A DNA stretch of 64,000 nt from Pseudomonas paralcaligenes (GTDB lineage: Bacteria > Pseudomonadota > Gammaproteobacteria > Pseudomonadales > Pseudomonadaceae), in contig NZ_BPFX01000022.1 in assembly GCF_019655855.1 (NCBI RefSeq), positions 62,001-126,000 of the forward strand, written 5' to 3'. Shown piece by piece: positions 19,336 through 28,366 of this stretch; the stretch's first letter is position 1; each line of letters opens with the position of its first letter. The position numbers and the translations under genes were made by a program. The notes under the pieces were generated by a model. That model saw nothing but the letters and a program-made list of their open reading frames with translations. It ran no database searches and was not told the origin of the DNA.

Positions 19336-20739
19336 ATGTTCGGCTCCACGCTGTGGCTGACGCTGGCCACCCTGGTCGGCCTGGCGGCCGGTTTCGCCCG
19401 CGAGTGGCTGCTGGTCGACGCCTGGGGCGCCAGCCTGCGCAGCGACGCCTTCCTGGTCGCGCTGTTCCTGCCCGAGGCGGTGCGCATGGCGATGGCCACC
19501 GGCCTGTTCAGCTCCGCCGCCCTGCCCCTCTATCAGGAACGCGACGCCGCGCGGCGGGCGGCCTGGCTGTCGGCCCTGACCGCGCGGGTGCTCGGCACCG
19601 GCTTCGCCATCGCCGGGCTCTTCTACCTGGCCGCGCCCCTGTGGGTCTGGCTCATCGGCCCGGGCCTGTCGGACGCCGGGCGGGCCCTGGCCGGGCAGAG
19701 CCTGCAGCTGCTGGCGTGGTGCGTGCCCGGCTTCCTCCTCCACGCCCTGCTGTGCATTCCGCTGCAGGCCCACGCCCGCTTCGTCCTGGCGGGCATGGGC
19801 TCGCTGCTGTTCAACCTGCCGCCGGTGGTCTACCTGGCGCTGCAGGGCGGGCAGGCCGAGCCGGCCGGGCTCGCCGCCAGCTGCGTGGTGGGCAGCCTGC
19901 TGATGCCCCTGGCGCTGCTGCCGGCGATGCGCGGCATGGGCTGGCGTCCCTGGCGCGTCCGCGCGGATGACGACTGCGGCCGGCAGCTGCTGGGTCGGCT
20001 CGGCCCGCTGCTGGCCAGCACCCTGGCGAGCCAGGGGCTGGCGCTGCTGGAGCGGATGGTCGCCTCGCTGCTGGGGGAAGGCGCGGTCACCTGGCTGAAC
20101 TTCGCCCGCAAGCTGATCAACCTGCCGATGGTCGCGCTGATGAGCCTGAACCAGGTCCTGCTCGGCCTGATGGGCGGCAAGTCGGAACAGGAGCGCCTGG
20201 CCCTGCTGCGCCGTGGCACGGCGCTGGCGACGCTGCTGACCCTGCCGGTCGCGGTGGGCGTGGTCGGCGCGGCCGAGCCACTGATCGAACTGCTGCTGCC
20301 CGCCCAGGCCAGCGGCGGCGTACTGGCCGCCCTGCTCGGCTGGCTGAGCCTGACGCTGCTGTTCGCGGCCTGGAACGCCCTGCTGGCGCGCTACGCCTAT
20401 TCGGTCGGCGACACCCGCCTGCCGCTGGCCTGCGAACTCGCCGGCAACGCCCTGAACGCCGTGCTGTTGCTGAGCCTGCCCTGGTGGCTGGGCCTGAAGG
20501 GCATCGCCCTGGCCGCGCTGCTGGGCGTGGTGCTGACCGGCCTGCTGCTGATGCGCAGGCAGCACCTGCTGGCGCGCCTGGACTGGCGGCGGCAATGGGC
20601 GCTGGCGCTGGCGTTGCCGGCCCTGGCCCTGCTCATCCCGCTGGCCCTGCCCCACGGCTGGTGGCAGCTCGGCGCCGCCACCCTCGCCGGCCTGGCCCTG
20701 CTCGGCGCCCTGGCAGTCCTGCTCAAACCCTGGAAGTAG
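19336..20739 (+). CDS. pslK: PslK-like lipid-linked oligosaccharide flippase (MurJ/MVF family)
   Basis: A 467-residue membrane protein with about 12-14 predicted helices and the MurJ-like start LAAGFAREWLLVDAWGASLR. LNFARKLINLPMVALMSLNQ near residue 255 matches the MVF family. The role would be to flip the undecaprenyl-linked Psl repeat to the periplasm. It is the last gene of the operon here: no pslL, M, N or O follows on this strand. A REP-like palindrome begins 57 nt after the stop. Confidence 0.9.
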   Translation: MFGSTLWLTLATLVGLAAGFAREWLLVDAWGASLRSDAFLVALFLPEAVRMAMATGLFSSAALPLYQERDAARRAAWLSALTARVLGTGFAIAGLFYLAAPLWVWLIGPGLSDAGRALAGQSLQLLAWCVPGFLLHALLCIPLQAHARFVLAGMGSLLFNLPPVVYLALQGGQAEPAGLAASCVVGSLLMPLALLPAMRGMGWRPWRVRADDDCGRQLLGRLGPLLASTLASQGLALLERMVASLLGEGAVTWLNFARKLINLPMVALMSLNQVLLGLMGGKSEQERLALLRRGTALATLLTLPVAVGVVGAAEPLIELLLPAQASGGVLAALLGWLSLTLLFAAWNALLARYAYSVGDTRLPLACELAGNALNAVLLLSLPWWLGLKGIALAALLGVVLTGLLLMRRQHLLARLDWRRQWALALALPALALLIPLALPHGWWQLGAATLAGLALLGALAVLLKPWK

Positions 20740-20796
20740 GGTGCGCCGCGCGCACCGGGCAAGGCATGGTCATGCCCCCATTAGTTGTTGCACCCC

Positions 20797-20850
20797 TTGT
20801 GGGAGCGGATTTATCCGCGAATTTCGCGGCCTACCCAGCCGCTCCCACAA
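20797..20850. repeat. REP-like palindromic element
   Basis: A perfect 12-bp inverted repeat, TTGTGGGAGCGG (20797-20808) and its complement (20839-20850), encloses a second exact palindrome CCGCGAATTTCGCGG (20815-20829). The GTGGGAGCGG...CCGCTCCCAC layout is that of extragenic palindromes of Pseudomonas genomes. It sits between the convergent ends of pslK and an acyltransferase gene, where REPs usually lie. Confidence 0.8.
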
Positions 20851-20877
20851 ACGCGGACATAGCCAAAGGCATGCCCG

Positions 20878-21963
20878 CTAACGCGGCGCCTTCTCCCCGC
20901 TCGCCTGCTGGGCCTCGCCTTCCTGCCCTGCCCGCACATAGTGGCTGTTCTTCAGCAGCCAGCGCTTCTCGATGCCATGCCACATCAGCGCCGCCCCGCA
21001 CAGGGTCAGTCCCACCGTGACGCCCAGGGCCAGCCAGGGGTTGGCATCGAAGGCGCCGAAATGCACCAGCGTCTGCACGATGGGAAAGTGCAGGATGTAC
21101 ACGCCATAGGAGAAGTCGCCGAACTTGCAGAAGTTGCCGACGTAGTTGTACAGCGCGAAGAAGATCACCAGGACGCCCAGCGCCAGGGGCCTCAGGGCCT
21201 CGATCTCGACCACCGGGCGCAGCAGGAAGTAGGCCACGGACGCCAGCACCAGCCACTTCAGGTGCCGCTCGAAACGCGGCAGCAGGTAATAGAGCAGCGC
21301 ACCGGCAATGAAGAAGCGCAGCTGCCCCGGCAGCTGCTTCTCCAGCAGCTCGTACAAGCCACGCCCGGTGCTTTCGAGCAGGTGCAGCATGACCAGCGAA
21401 TAGACCGTCGAGGCCACGAACAGCGCCAGCATCACCCGCAGGTAGCCGGCGCGCCGGCACAGCCAGACGATGGCGGGCACGCTCAGGTAGAACATCACCT
21501 CGATCTTGATGGTCCACAGCGCGCCGTTCACCGAGGCCAGCCGGTTGTCGGTGAACACCCCGGGCAGGTCGGGCTGGACGAAATTCAGGAAGCCCAGGTT
21601 GAAGGCCAGGTAGCGGAAGAAGCCACTGGACAGGAAGTAGTCCGCCAGCGGCAGCTCGCTGACCCCGCAGAGCAGGACCGCCGCCAGGGTCACCGAGACG
21701 AAATAGGCCGGGTAGATGCGCCGGCCGCGCTTCTCGAAGTAGTCGGCCAGCGAGCGGGACTTCTCGTAGCTCATGAAGATCAGGAAGCCGCTGATCACGA
21801 AGAACGACTCGATGGCGATCTTGCCGGAGAGCAGCGTGTCGATGATCGACAGCTCGCCCGCCGCCGACAGCTCGTGGGCGTGCAGCAGGCACACCGCCAG
21901 TGCCAGCAGCAGGCGGATCAGGTCGAAGTTGTTCTGCCGCAGGCGCGGGCTGTCGATACGCAT
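20878..21963 (-). CDS. Acyltransferase 3 family membrane protein
   Basis: A 361-residue integral membrane acyltransferase. It opens with NNFDLIRLLLALAVCLLHAHE (the AT3 catalytic His region), continues with ESFFVISGFLIFMSYEKSR and RRIYPAYFVSV, and has about ten membrane helices, all hallmarks of the AT3 family that O-acetylates or O-acylates surface polysaccharides. The ATG at 21963 has GGAAGG upstream. It converges with the psl operon and lies 11 nt after a second AT3 gene, with which it is co-transcribed. It may fill the role of pslL, an AT3 gene missing from the psl operon here (inference). Confidence 0.82.
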   Translation of the reverse strand: MRIDSPRLRQNNFDLIRLLLALAVCLLHAHELSAAGELSIIDTLLSGKIAIESFFVISGFLIFMSYEKSRSLADYFEKRGRRIYPAYFVSVTLAAVLLCGVSELPLADYFLSSGFFRYLAFNLGFLNFVQPDLPGVFTDNRLASVNGALWTIKIEVMFYLSVPAIVWLCRRAGYLRVMLALFVASTVYSLVMLHLLESTGRGLYELLEKQLPGQLRFFIAGALLYYLLPRFERHLKWLVLASVAYFLLRPVVEIEALRPLALGVLVIFFALYNYVGNFCKFGDFSYGVYILHFPIVQTLVHFGAFDANPWLALGVTVGLTLCGAALMWHGIEKRWLLKNSHYVRAGQEGEAQQASGEKAPR

Positions 21964-21974
21964 GGCCTTCCCGG

Positions 21975-23087
21975 TCACTTGGCGGGCTTCACCGACAGCT
22001 TGGCGGTGTCCTCCTGGGCCGGCTTTCGGCTGAACAGGCGCTTGCCCAGGCGATTGGCGCCGTTCATCAACGGTTCCTCGATCAGTCGGAAGCCGACCAG
22101 ACCATAGACCATCACCGCCGTGAACATCAGCACCAGCAACACGACATTGCCGAGCACGCTCGGCGAGGACGGGCCGAACAGCACCCAGCACTTGCCGACC
22201 ACGCCCAGCACCAGCAGGTGCGACAGGTAGGTGGTATAGGAGCTGTCACCGATGGCCACCATGAAACCGGGCACCCGCAGCAGGCCGCGACGTTCGAGCA
22301 GGGTAGCGCCCATGGTCAGCAGCCCGAACAGGCAGCCCAAGCTGAATACCCGGACCAGCCCCTCGCCACGGAACAGTCCGTAGGTGTAGCCGACAGGCAC
22401 TCCGACCAGCGGAACGAACAGCAGCATGCCCAGGGCCAGGCGACTGGAGACCCGCTCGCTGGCCGGGCTGAAATAGAACAGGGCGATCATGCTGCCGAGC
22501 ACGAACTCGACGGCGTAGGGATGCAGGATCAGGCGCAGGAAGGGATTCAGGCTGGCGGTGTCGAGCACCAGGTTGGCGCAGATGATCAGGCCGGCCCAGC
22601 CGGCGAGAATCCTGGGCAGGTAGCGCTCGCGGCAGAGCATGAGGGAGGTGAAGACCAGGTAGAACCACATCTCGAAGATCAGCGACCAGGCGACCATCAC
22701 CAGCGGCAGGTTCTCGTCGGGAATCAGGAAGAACGACTTCCACAGGTTCGGCTGGTCATGCCCGCTGTTGACCCAGGCCGGCATGATCAGGAACACCGCC
22801 AGGGTGATGAAGAAGTACACCCAGTACGGTGGGTAGATCCTCGCCACGCGGGCGTAGGCGAACTTGACGATTTCCCGCGGTACTTGGAAGCGGCCGCGGG
22901 ACACCATCACCATGATGAAACCGCTGACCACGAAGAACCAGTCGATGAACAGCTGGTTGAAGTCCTTGATCGCGGCCGGCAGCAGCGACAGCCCGGCATA
23001 CTTCTCCTCGGCGAACGTCATGTGGCCGATGACCACTCCGGTCAGGCCCAGACAACGAAACGCCTGGAGGCTGTTCAACTTCGACAT
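21975..23087 (-). CDS. Acyltransferase 3 family membrane protein
   Basis: A 370-residue AT3 protein with about ten membrane segments. The N-terminal catalytic part is SLQAFRCLGLTGVVIGHM, followed by DWFFVVSGFIMVMVSRGRF and ARVARIYPPYWVYFF, then WSLIFEMWFYLVF. These proteins move acyl groups across the inner membrane onto glycans. It is first in a two-gene minus-strand operon with 20878-21963. The two proteins are only distantly alike, so this is not a recent duplication. The target glycan is unknown; the adjacent Psl polymer is the obvious candidate. Confidence 0.82.
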   Translation of the reverse strand: MSKLNSLQAFRCLGLTGVVIGHMTFAEEKYAGLSLLPAAIKDFNQLFIDWFFVVSGFIMVMVSRGRFQVPREIVKFAYARVARIYPPYWVYFFITLAVFLIMPAWVNSGHDQPNLWKSFFLIPDENLPLVMVAWSLIFEMWFYLVFTSLMLCRERYLPRILAGWAGLIICANLVLDTASLNPFLRLILHPYAVEFVLGSMIALFYFSPASERVSSRLALGMLLFVPLVGVPVGYTYGLFRGEGLVRVFSLGCLFGLLTMGATLLERRGLLRVPGFMVAIGDSSYTTYLSHLLVLGVVGKCWVLFGPSSPSVLGNVVLLVLMFTAVMVYGLVGFRLIEEPLMNGANRLGKRLFSRKPAQEDTAKLSVKPAK

Positions 23088-23344
23088 GCCGTGCTCCGGA
23101 ACTGCAACGCCTCCCGCGGCAACGCAGGAATGCGCCAGAAAATAGCGCCAATAAACTGGCAGAAAGAGAAAAGGAAGGGGCCTGGAGGCCGTACGTGCGT
23201 AATTTGCGGCAGGATGCCATCATGCCCGGGAGCCTGGCAAGGCACGGCTGTCGCGATGGACGCCCCTCGACCGGGGCGGCGGAATCCTGACTCTTCCATC
23301 CTTTGTCGTCCCCGAAAGAACCCGTTGGAGAAGCGGAGTCACAC

Positions 23345-23665
23345 ATGACTCATCAAGTTGCAACCCGGAACATCACCCTGTCCCTGCTGCTGTGTTCGGC
23401 GACGGTCGCCCCGCTGGCCCAGGCCGCCGACGACGACCCGATACGGATGATCATCAAGCAGTACGACCGGGACCTGTACTCGACCATGGACGACCTGCTC
23501 TACATCCGCACCCACCAGTGCCTGGAGCCGGCCTACAGCGAGAACGCCATCCTGTTCTACATCCCCTATTCGGACGACAACAAGCTGCAGTTCAGCTCGA
23601 AGGTCGAATGCAAGGTCCTGGAGCTGTACGACCGGGGCGCGCACTACAGCAAGGAAGGTCGCTGA
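23345..23665 (+). CDS. Small secreted hypothetical protein
   Basis: A 106-residue protein with a Sec signal peptide (NITLSLLLCSATVAPLAQA, cleavage likely after AQA near residue 27). The mature part of about 79 residues is polar, with a charged helix-like start (DDDPIRMIIKQYDRDLYSTM) and two cysteines (HQCLEP and VECKVL) that could pair. The ATG at 23345 is preferred over an upstream in-frame ATG because it directly begins the signal peptide. I do not recognise the family. It is divergent from the acyltransferase pair across a 257-bp gap and convergent with moeA. Confidence 0.65.
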   Translation: MTHQVATRNITLSLLLCSATVAPLAQAADDDPIRMIIKQYDRDLYSTMDDLLYIRTHQCLEPAYSENAILFYIPYSDDNKLQFSSKVECKVLELYDRGAHYSKEGR

Positions 23666-23674
23666 GCGGCCGGC

Positions 23675-24868
23675 TCAGCCCAGCAGCTCGCTCAGGGGGA
23701 TGAAGCGCACCGGCTCGCCCTCCTCCAGGCTGCGCCCCTCGCGCACCTCCACCAACCCGTCCGCCCACACCGCGCTGCGCAGCACTCCCGAACTCTGGTT
23801 CGCATAGAGCACCGCCCGCCCCGCCTCCAGCCGGGCGCGCAGGTATTCGCGGCGGTTGCCCGCCTTGGGCCTGGCGAAGCCGGCGGGCACCTCGACGCTG
23901 AGCGGCTCCACCGCCTGGACGCCCATCCGCCGCAGCAGGTAGGGGCGCGCCAGCAGGGCGAAGGTGACCAGCGTCGACGCCGGATTGCCCGGCAGGCCGA
24001 GCACCGGCACGCCGCGGAAGTGGCCGCAGGTCAGCGGTTTGCCGGGCTTGATCGCCAGCTTCCACAGCGTCAGTTCGCCTTCCTCGCGCAGCACCTGGCC
24101 GAGGCAGTCGGCCTCCCCCACCGAGACGCCGCCGGTCGACAGGATCAGGTCCATGTCCGCCTGCTCAGCCAGCACTTCCCGGGTCCGCCGGGGATCGTCG
24201 GGCAGGATGCCTGCGTCGCGCACCTCGCAGCCCAGGCGCCGCAGCCAGGCGATCAGCAGGCTGCGGTTGCTGTTGTAGATTTGCCCCGGGGCAAGCGACT
24301 GGCCCGGCTCAATCAGTTCGTCTCCGGTGGATACCACTGCCACTCGTGCCTTGCGCCGCACTGTCAGCAGCGCCTGGCCGAGCGAGGCGGCCAGGCCCAG
24401 CTCCACCGGCCCCAGGCGGGTCCCGGCCTGCAACACCCGCTCACCGGCGCGCGTCTCCTGCCCCTGCGGGCGCACATGCTGGCCCAACCGCAGCGGCTGG
24501 CTGAAACGCACACGGCCCTCCGCCTCCTCGGCGTTCTCCTGCATCTCGACGGTGTCGGCGCCCTCCGGCATCGGCGCACCGGTGAAGATGCGCGCGCAGG
24601 TGCCGGGCTGCAGCGGCTCCGGCGCCTGGCCGGCGAGGATGCGCTGGCTGACCGGCAATGGTTCTTCGCACCAGTCGGCGTGGCGCAGCGCATAACCGTC
24701 CATCGCGCTGTTGGGCCAGGGCGGCAGGTCCAGGGACGCCACCAGGTCCACGGCCAGCACCCGGCGGTCGGCCTGCTCCAGCGGGACATCCTCACAGGGC
24801 AGCACCTCGGCCTGCTCCGCCAGCGCCAGCAGGCGCTGCAGGGCTTCTTCCAGCGGAATCAGGCTCAT
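23675..24868 (-). CDS. moeA: Molybdopterin molybdenumtransferase MoeA
   Basis: A 397-residue protein with the MoeA domain order: an N-terminal linker, SAMDGYALR near residue 55, FTGAPMPEGADTVEMQE, then the MogA-like domain with VVSTGDELIEPG, LSTGGVSVGEADC and LPGNPASTLVTF. It inserts molybdate into adenylylated molybdopterin. The start at 24868 overlaps the moaB stop by 4 nt (ATGA), so the two are translationally coupled. Confidence 0.95.
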   Translation of the reverse strand: MSLIPLEEALQRLLALAEQAEVLPCEDVPLEQADRRVLAVDLVASLDLPPWPNSAMDGYALRHADWCEEPLPVSQRILAGQAPEPLQPGTCARIFTGAPMPEGADTVEMQENAEEAEGRVRFSQPLRLGQHVRPQGQETRAGERVLQAGTRLGPVELGLAASLGQALLTVRRKARVAVVSTGDELIEPGQSLAPGQIYNSNRSLLIAWLRRLGCEVRDAGILPDDPRRTREVLAEQADMDLILSTGGVSVGEADCLGQVLREEGELTLWKLAIKPGKPLTCGHFRGVPVLGLPGNPASTLVTFALLARPYLLRRMGVQAVEPLSVEVPAGFARPKAGNRREYLRARLEAGRAVLYANQSSGVLRSAVWADGLVEVREGRSLEEGEPVRFIPLSELLG

Positions 24869-25404
24869 CCGCGGCTCTCGCAGGCGTCCGCCTGCTTCAA
24901 GTGGGGAACGAAATTGCATGGCCGATGGCGGCTGTCCAGCTGCTCGCGGAGGATGCCGTCCCAGGCGGTGCGGCAGGCGTTGGTCGAGCCGGGCAGGCAG
25001 CACACCAGCGTACCGTTGGCCAGCCCCGCCAGCGCCCGCGACTGGATGGTGGACGTGCCGATGTCCGCCAGGGAAATGTGCCGGAACAGCTCGCCGAAGC
25101 CATCGACATGCTTGTCCAGCAGGCAGGCGACCGCCTCGGGCGTGCTGTCGCGACCGGTGAAACCGGTGCCGCCGGTGATCAGGACCACCTGCACCTCATC
25201 CTCGGCGATCCACTGCGCCACCTGGGCGCGGATGCGGTACAGGTCGTCCTTCAACAGCACCCGGGCGGCCAACCGGTGCCCGGCCTCGGTGAGCCGGTCG
25301 ACGAACAGCTGGCCGGACGTATCGGTTTCCAGGGAGCGGGTATCGCTGACGGTGAGAACGGCGATATTCAGCGGCACGAAAGCCGCCTCGGCCTTGTGGC
25401 TCAT
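24865..25404 (-). CDS. moaB: Molybdenum cofactor biosynthesis protein MoaB
   Basis: A 179-residue MoaB/MogA-fold protein. [30 protein letters not shown] and [18 protein letters not shown] are the conserved substrate loops. It adenylylates molybdopterin or otherwise assists the step before MoeA. It is the first gene of the moaB-moeA pair and divergent from mobA across 65 bp. Confidence 0.93.
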   Translation of the reverse strand: MSHKAEAAFVPLNIAVLTVSDTRSLETDTSGQLFVDRLTEAGHRLAARVLLKDDLYRIRAQVAQWIAEDEVQVVLITGGTGFTGRDSTPEAVACLLDKHVDGFGELFRHISLADIGTSTIQSRALAGLANGTLVCCLPGSTNACRTAWDGILREQLDSRHRPCNFVPHLKQADACESRG

Positions 25405-25469
25405 GGCGTGATCCGGTTGTGATGAAGTCAGGCCGGTGTTATATCACGCGCCTTCCCTGGAATTCCCCG

Positions 25470-26072
25470 ATGACCGTCGATGAGTCCTTGCCCTGCTCCA
25501 TCCTCCTCCTGGCCGGCGGCCGGGGCCAGCGCATGGGCGGGCGGGACAAGGGTCTGCTGGAATGGCAGGGCCGGCCGCTGATCGCCCACCTGCATGCGCT
25601 GACGCGACCGCTGACCGACGACCTGATCATCTCCTGCAACCGCAACGCCGAGCATTACGCCCCCTACGCCGACCGACTGGTGGCAGACGCCGAGGAAGAC
25701 TTCCCCGGCCCCCTCGCCGGCATCCTCGCCGGCCTGGCGACCGCCCGCCATCCGCACCTGCTCGTGCTGCCCTGCGATGCACCCCGGGCGGACCTCGCGC
25801 TGATCGAGGCCATGCGCACCCTAGCCCGGCACGAGCCGGACAGGGCGGTGCTCATCCGCCGTGGCGAGCAGTGGGAACCCCTCTTCTGCCTGCTGCCCAA
25901 GGCATTCCTGCCCCCCCTGCAACAAGCCTGGCAGGCCGGCGAACGCAGCCCGCGCCGCGCGCTGCTGTCACTGAGCATCCTCGCCCTGCCCTGCGCGGAA
26001 CACGACCCGCGACTGGCGAACCTGAACACGCCGGAACTGCTGGCCGAGACCCCGCCCGATACTCCTCGCTAA
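25470..26072 (+). CDS. mobA: Molybdenum cofactor guanylyltransferase MobA
   Basis: A 200-residue nucleotidyltransferase. The N-terminal signature [20 protein letters not shown] is the GTP-binding loop, followed by [13 protein letters not shown] and LPCDAPR. It attaches GMP to Mo-molybdopterin to make the bis-MGD cofactor used by DMSO-reductase-family enzymes, such as the oxidoreductase encoded at 50846-52954. The ATG at 25470 gives the usual MobA length. Confidence 0.95.
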   Translation: MTVDESLPCSILLLAGGRGQRMGGRDKGLLEWQGRPLIAHLHALTRPLTDDLIISCNRNAEHYAPYADRLVADAEEDFPGPLAGILAGLATARHPHLLVLPCDAPRADLALIEAMRTLARHEPDRAVLIRRGEQWEPLFCLLPKAFLPPLQQAWQAGERSPRRALLSLSILALPCAEHDPRLANLNTPELLAETPPDTPR

Positions 26073-26165
26073 GAATGCGGCTCGGAACCCGACAGCGCGG
26101 CCAGCAAAAAAATTTGGCTAACACCTTGTGCAATAAAACTTTTTCGGTAGAATGCGCGCCATCTT

Positions 26166-26242
26166 CGGAGCGTAGCGCAGCTTGGTAGCGCGTCTCGTTC
26201 GGGACGAGAAGGTCGCTGGTTCGAATCCAGTCGCTCCGACCA
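26166..26242 (+). tRNA. tRNA-Pro (anticodon CGG)
   Basis: A 77-nt cloverleaf with encoded CCA. The acceptor stem CGGAGCG pairs with CGCTCCG. The D arm is AGCGCAGCTTGGTAGCGC, the anticodon stem TCTCG/CGAGA encloses loop TTCGGGA (anticodon CGG), and the T arm contains GGTTCGAATCC. The C at position 1 is typical of bacterial tRNA-Pro. A rho-independent terminator follows at 26282-26312 and an integrase gene starts 165 nt downstream. Confidence 0.96.
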
Positions 26243-26251
26243 TATCCCGAT

Positions 26252-26268
26252 TTCAACATGCCTCATGT
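26252..26268. other. Candidate attachment core (left)
   Basis: CAACATGCCTCATGTTG is a 7-bp inverted repeat around 3 bp, just downstream of the tRNA. It recurs with one change at 35400-35416 at the start of the second integrase copy. That arrangement resembles a tyrosine-recombinase crossover site, but the exact core is not proven. Confidence 0.4.
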
Positions 26269-26281
26269 TGTATCAAACCCC

Positions 26282-26312
26282 AAGAAAGCCGGCCATTTGA
26301 GCCGGCTTTCTT
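26282..26312 (+). terminator. Terminator after tRNA-Pro
   Basis: The stem AAGAAAGCCGGC pairs with GCCGGCTTTCTT around a 7-nt loop and is followed by a T-rich run. The same hairpin is duplicated at 35429-35458 in front of the integrase relic. Confidence 0.8.
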
Positions 26313-26406
26313 GTTTCAGCTTGCCTCATCTTTCGACTATACAGCCCTACGCACTGTGTATCCCTGCGTGTATCCTTGAGGAAAATAGAACCCAGGGGAT
26401 ACAAGC

Positions 26407-27642
26407 ATGAAGCGCGCCGAGATAAAACGCCGCCCGCTGGCAGATATGACCCTGCTCAACTTGGAGCCAGAGCCCACCGAATACCGTGAGCTGGACGGCC
26501 AGGGGCTGTATTTCCGCGTGAAGCCCGACGGCCAGAAATCCTGGCAGCTGCGCTACAAGAAGCCGGATGGCAAATGGTCGTGGCTAGGCCTCGGGGGATA
26601 TCCAGAGGTCAGTGGCTCGCTTGCTCGCCAGAAGGCATCCGAACTCCGCGCCGACGCGGCCGCCGGCAAGAACCCCATCGCCTCCAAGCAGGCACGCAAG
26701 GCCGCCGAAGAGGCAGCAGCCAACAACAAGTTCGAGCCGCTGGCCCGGGAGTGGTTTCAGGGCCGGCAAGCTCGCTGGGAGCCTGGCACGGCCAAGCGCA
26801 TCATCGGCGCCCTCGAATTGCATGTTTTTCCCGTGTTCGGCAAGCGCGCCTACACCGAGATCCTGCCGATGGAGTGGATGGAGTTCCTGCGGGAGATGGA
26901 GAGGAAGGGCATCCTCGATCAGATGGCCAATGTGCGCCGGTACTGCAAGGAAATCTACGACCTGGCGAGGGTCACCGGCCGGGCGCTCTACAACCCGTTG
27001 GAAGGCCTCCACAAGTTCCTGAACACCAAGGCCTCGGAGAACTACGCCCACGTTAATGCGGCCGACTTGCCAACCCTGCTTCGGGCAATCAAGGCCTACC
27101 CGCACGCTCACGACATCCGCGTCGGGCTGCAGTTGCTGATGCTGACCGCAGTGCGCCCCAGCGAGCTCCGAGAAGCGCCCTGGGCAGAGTTCGACTTGGA
27201 ACACGGTCTCTGGACAATCCCGGCCGAGCGCATGAAGAAGCGGCGCGAGCATGTCGTGCCATTGTCTCGGCAGGCCTTGGCGCTGCTGGAAGAGCTGAAA
27301 ACCCTGACCGGCGCCTATCCCCTGCTATTTCCTGGCCGCAATGATCGGACCCAACCGCGCAGCAACATGGCCTTCAACATGGCACTGCGCCGGCTTGGCT
27401 ACCAGGGGCAGCAAACTGGCCACGGCTTCCGCCACATTGCATCGACCCTCCTGCGAGAAAAGGGCTTCTCCAGAGACTATGTCGAGGCTCAGCTATCCCA
27501 TGCCGAAGAAGGCGTTTCAGGCGTCTACAACAAGGCCATCTACCTGGAGCAGCGGCATGAAATGATGCAGTGGTATGCCGATCACCTAGAGGCACTAGAG
27601 AAAGGAAACGCGCTGACCGGGCGGTTCGGCAGACAATCATAA
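26407..27642 (+). CDS. Tyrosine recombinase / P4-type integrase
   Basis: A 411-residue integrase with an N-terminal arm-binding domain (DUF4102-like, residues 1-95: DGQGLYFRVKPDGQKSW and WLGLGGYPEVS), a core-binding domain (about 105-205), and a C-terminal catalytic domain with the complete set: R250 in TAVRPSELR, K277/K278, H339-x-x-R342 in HGFRH, H365 in LSHAEE, and nucleophile Y379. It integrates the island next to tRNA-Pro. Reading away from the tRNA, it is the first gene of the island and appears intact, unlike its relic at 35534-36083. Confidence 0.95.
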   Translation: MKRAEIKRRPLADMTLLNLEPEPTEYRELDGQGLYFRVKPDGQKSWQLRYKKPDGKWSWLGLGGYPEVSGSLARQKASELRADAAAGKNPIASKQARKAAEEAAANNKFEPLAREWFQGRQARWEPGTAKRIIGALELHVFPVFGKRAYTEILPMEWMEFLREMERKGILDQMANVRRYCKEIYDLARVTGRALYNPLEGLHKFLNTKASENYAHVNAADLPTLLRAIKAYPHAHDIRVGLQLLMLTAVRPSELREAPWAEFDLEHGLWTIPAERMKKRREHVVPLSRQALALLEELKTLTGAYPLLFPGRNDRTQPRSNMAFNMALRRLGYQGQQTGHGFRHIASTLLREKGFSRDYVEAQLSHAEEGVSGVYNKAIYLEQRHEMMQWYADHLEALEKGNALTGRFGRQS

Positions 27643-27928
27643 CCCTCTCCCATGAGTGGGGCTATTTATCCGCGACAACGTGACACCTCGCGTATTTAAT
27701 GAGCTACAGCGATTTCTCATCCGCGACAAAATAACCCCGTGTCACGGATAAAAAATCAACAGAGTCCCCATCCTCACAGGGGTGTCGCGCTGTCGCGGAT
27801 CGGAAGCAATCTAGCTCGCCAGACATCTGTAGTGGCAGAATGCCTTGAAAAGAAGCCAAGGTGCTGCTGGTGTGGAATGCGAAGCGGCTCTAATCCCGAA
27901 CACGAATCACCCAAGCAAGGACGTACAG
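27643..27928. other. Intergenic with three ATCCGCGACA motifs
   Basis: This 286-bp gap after the integrase has no convincing gene. It holds ATCCGCGACA at 27668-27677 and 27719-27728 and the inverted form at 27791-27800. These could be arm-type integrase or regulator sites. Confidence 0.35.
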
Positions 27929-28330
27929 TTGAAACACTCATGGATGCTTGCCTGCACCTTCCTTTGTCTGTCGTCCATCGGCCCTGTCCTTGCTGATGGA
28001 AGCGCGCTCGCCGGTATGGGCGCGATCAAATGTACTGACTACGCTAAGTACCGGCAGACGCCTAATGAGATGCTTGAAACCAACATCATCAGTTGGATCC
28101 AGGGCTACCTCAGCGGACAGAACATGGAACGCGCACAGCGGGTCCCGCCTGACCAGATGGCTACGGCTCAGTACTTCCTCCCCGGGCCCGACATGGTCCT
28201 GCCACGGCTCGACAAGTACTGCGCAGACATGCCGCAGGCGCCCATATGGCTGGGGGCAGTTGAGTGGGACTTGGAGCTTGAGCAGGCGTTAGACCCGAGC
28301 GTTCGCGCGCCTGTGTGGAAGCAAAACTGA
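27929..28330 (+). CDS. Small secreted hypothetical protein (HdeA/B- or Rap1a-like pattern)
   Basis: A 133-residue protein starting at TTG 27929, supported by AAGGA at 27917-27921 and by the signal peptide it creates (WMLACTFLCLSSIGPVLADG); an upstream ATG at 27845 would bury the signal sequence. The mature part has two cysteines (IKCTDY and KYCADM) and the phrase ISWIQGYLSGQN, reminiscent of small periplasmic HdeA/HdeB or Rap1a-immunity-like proteins. The resemblance is loose and the function is unknown. It lies in island cargo behind the integrase. Confidence 0.55.
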   Translation: MKHSWMLACTFLCLSSIGPVLADGSALAGMGAIKCTDYAKYRQTPNEMLETNIISWIQGYLSGQNMERAQRVPPDQMATAQYFLPGPDMVLPRLDKYCADMPQAPIWLGAVEWDLELEQALDPSVRAPVWKQN

Positions 28331-28366
28331 AGATACTTACCTGATACTGCGGGAGGAATTGGTGAC

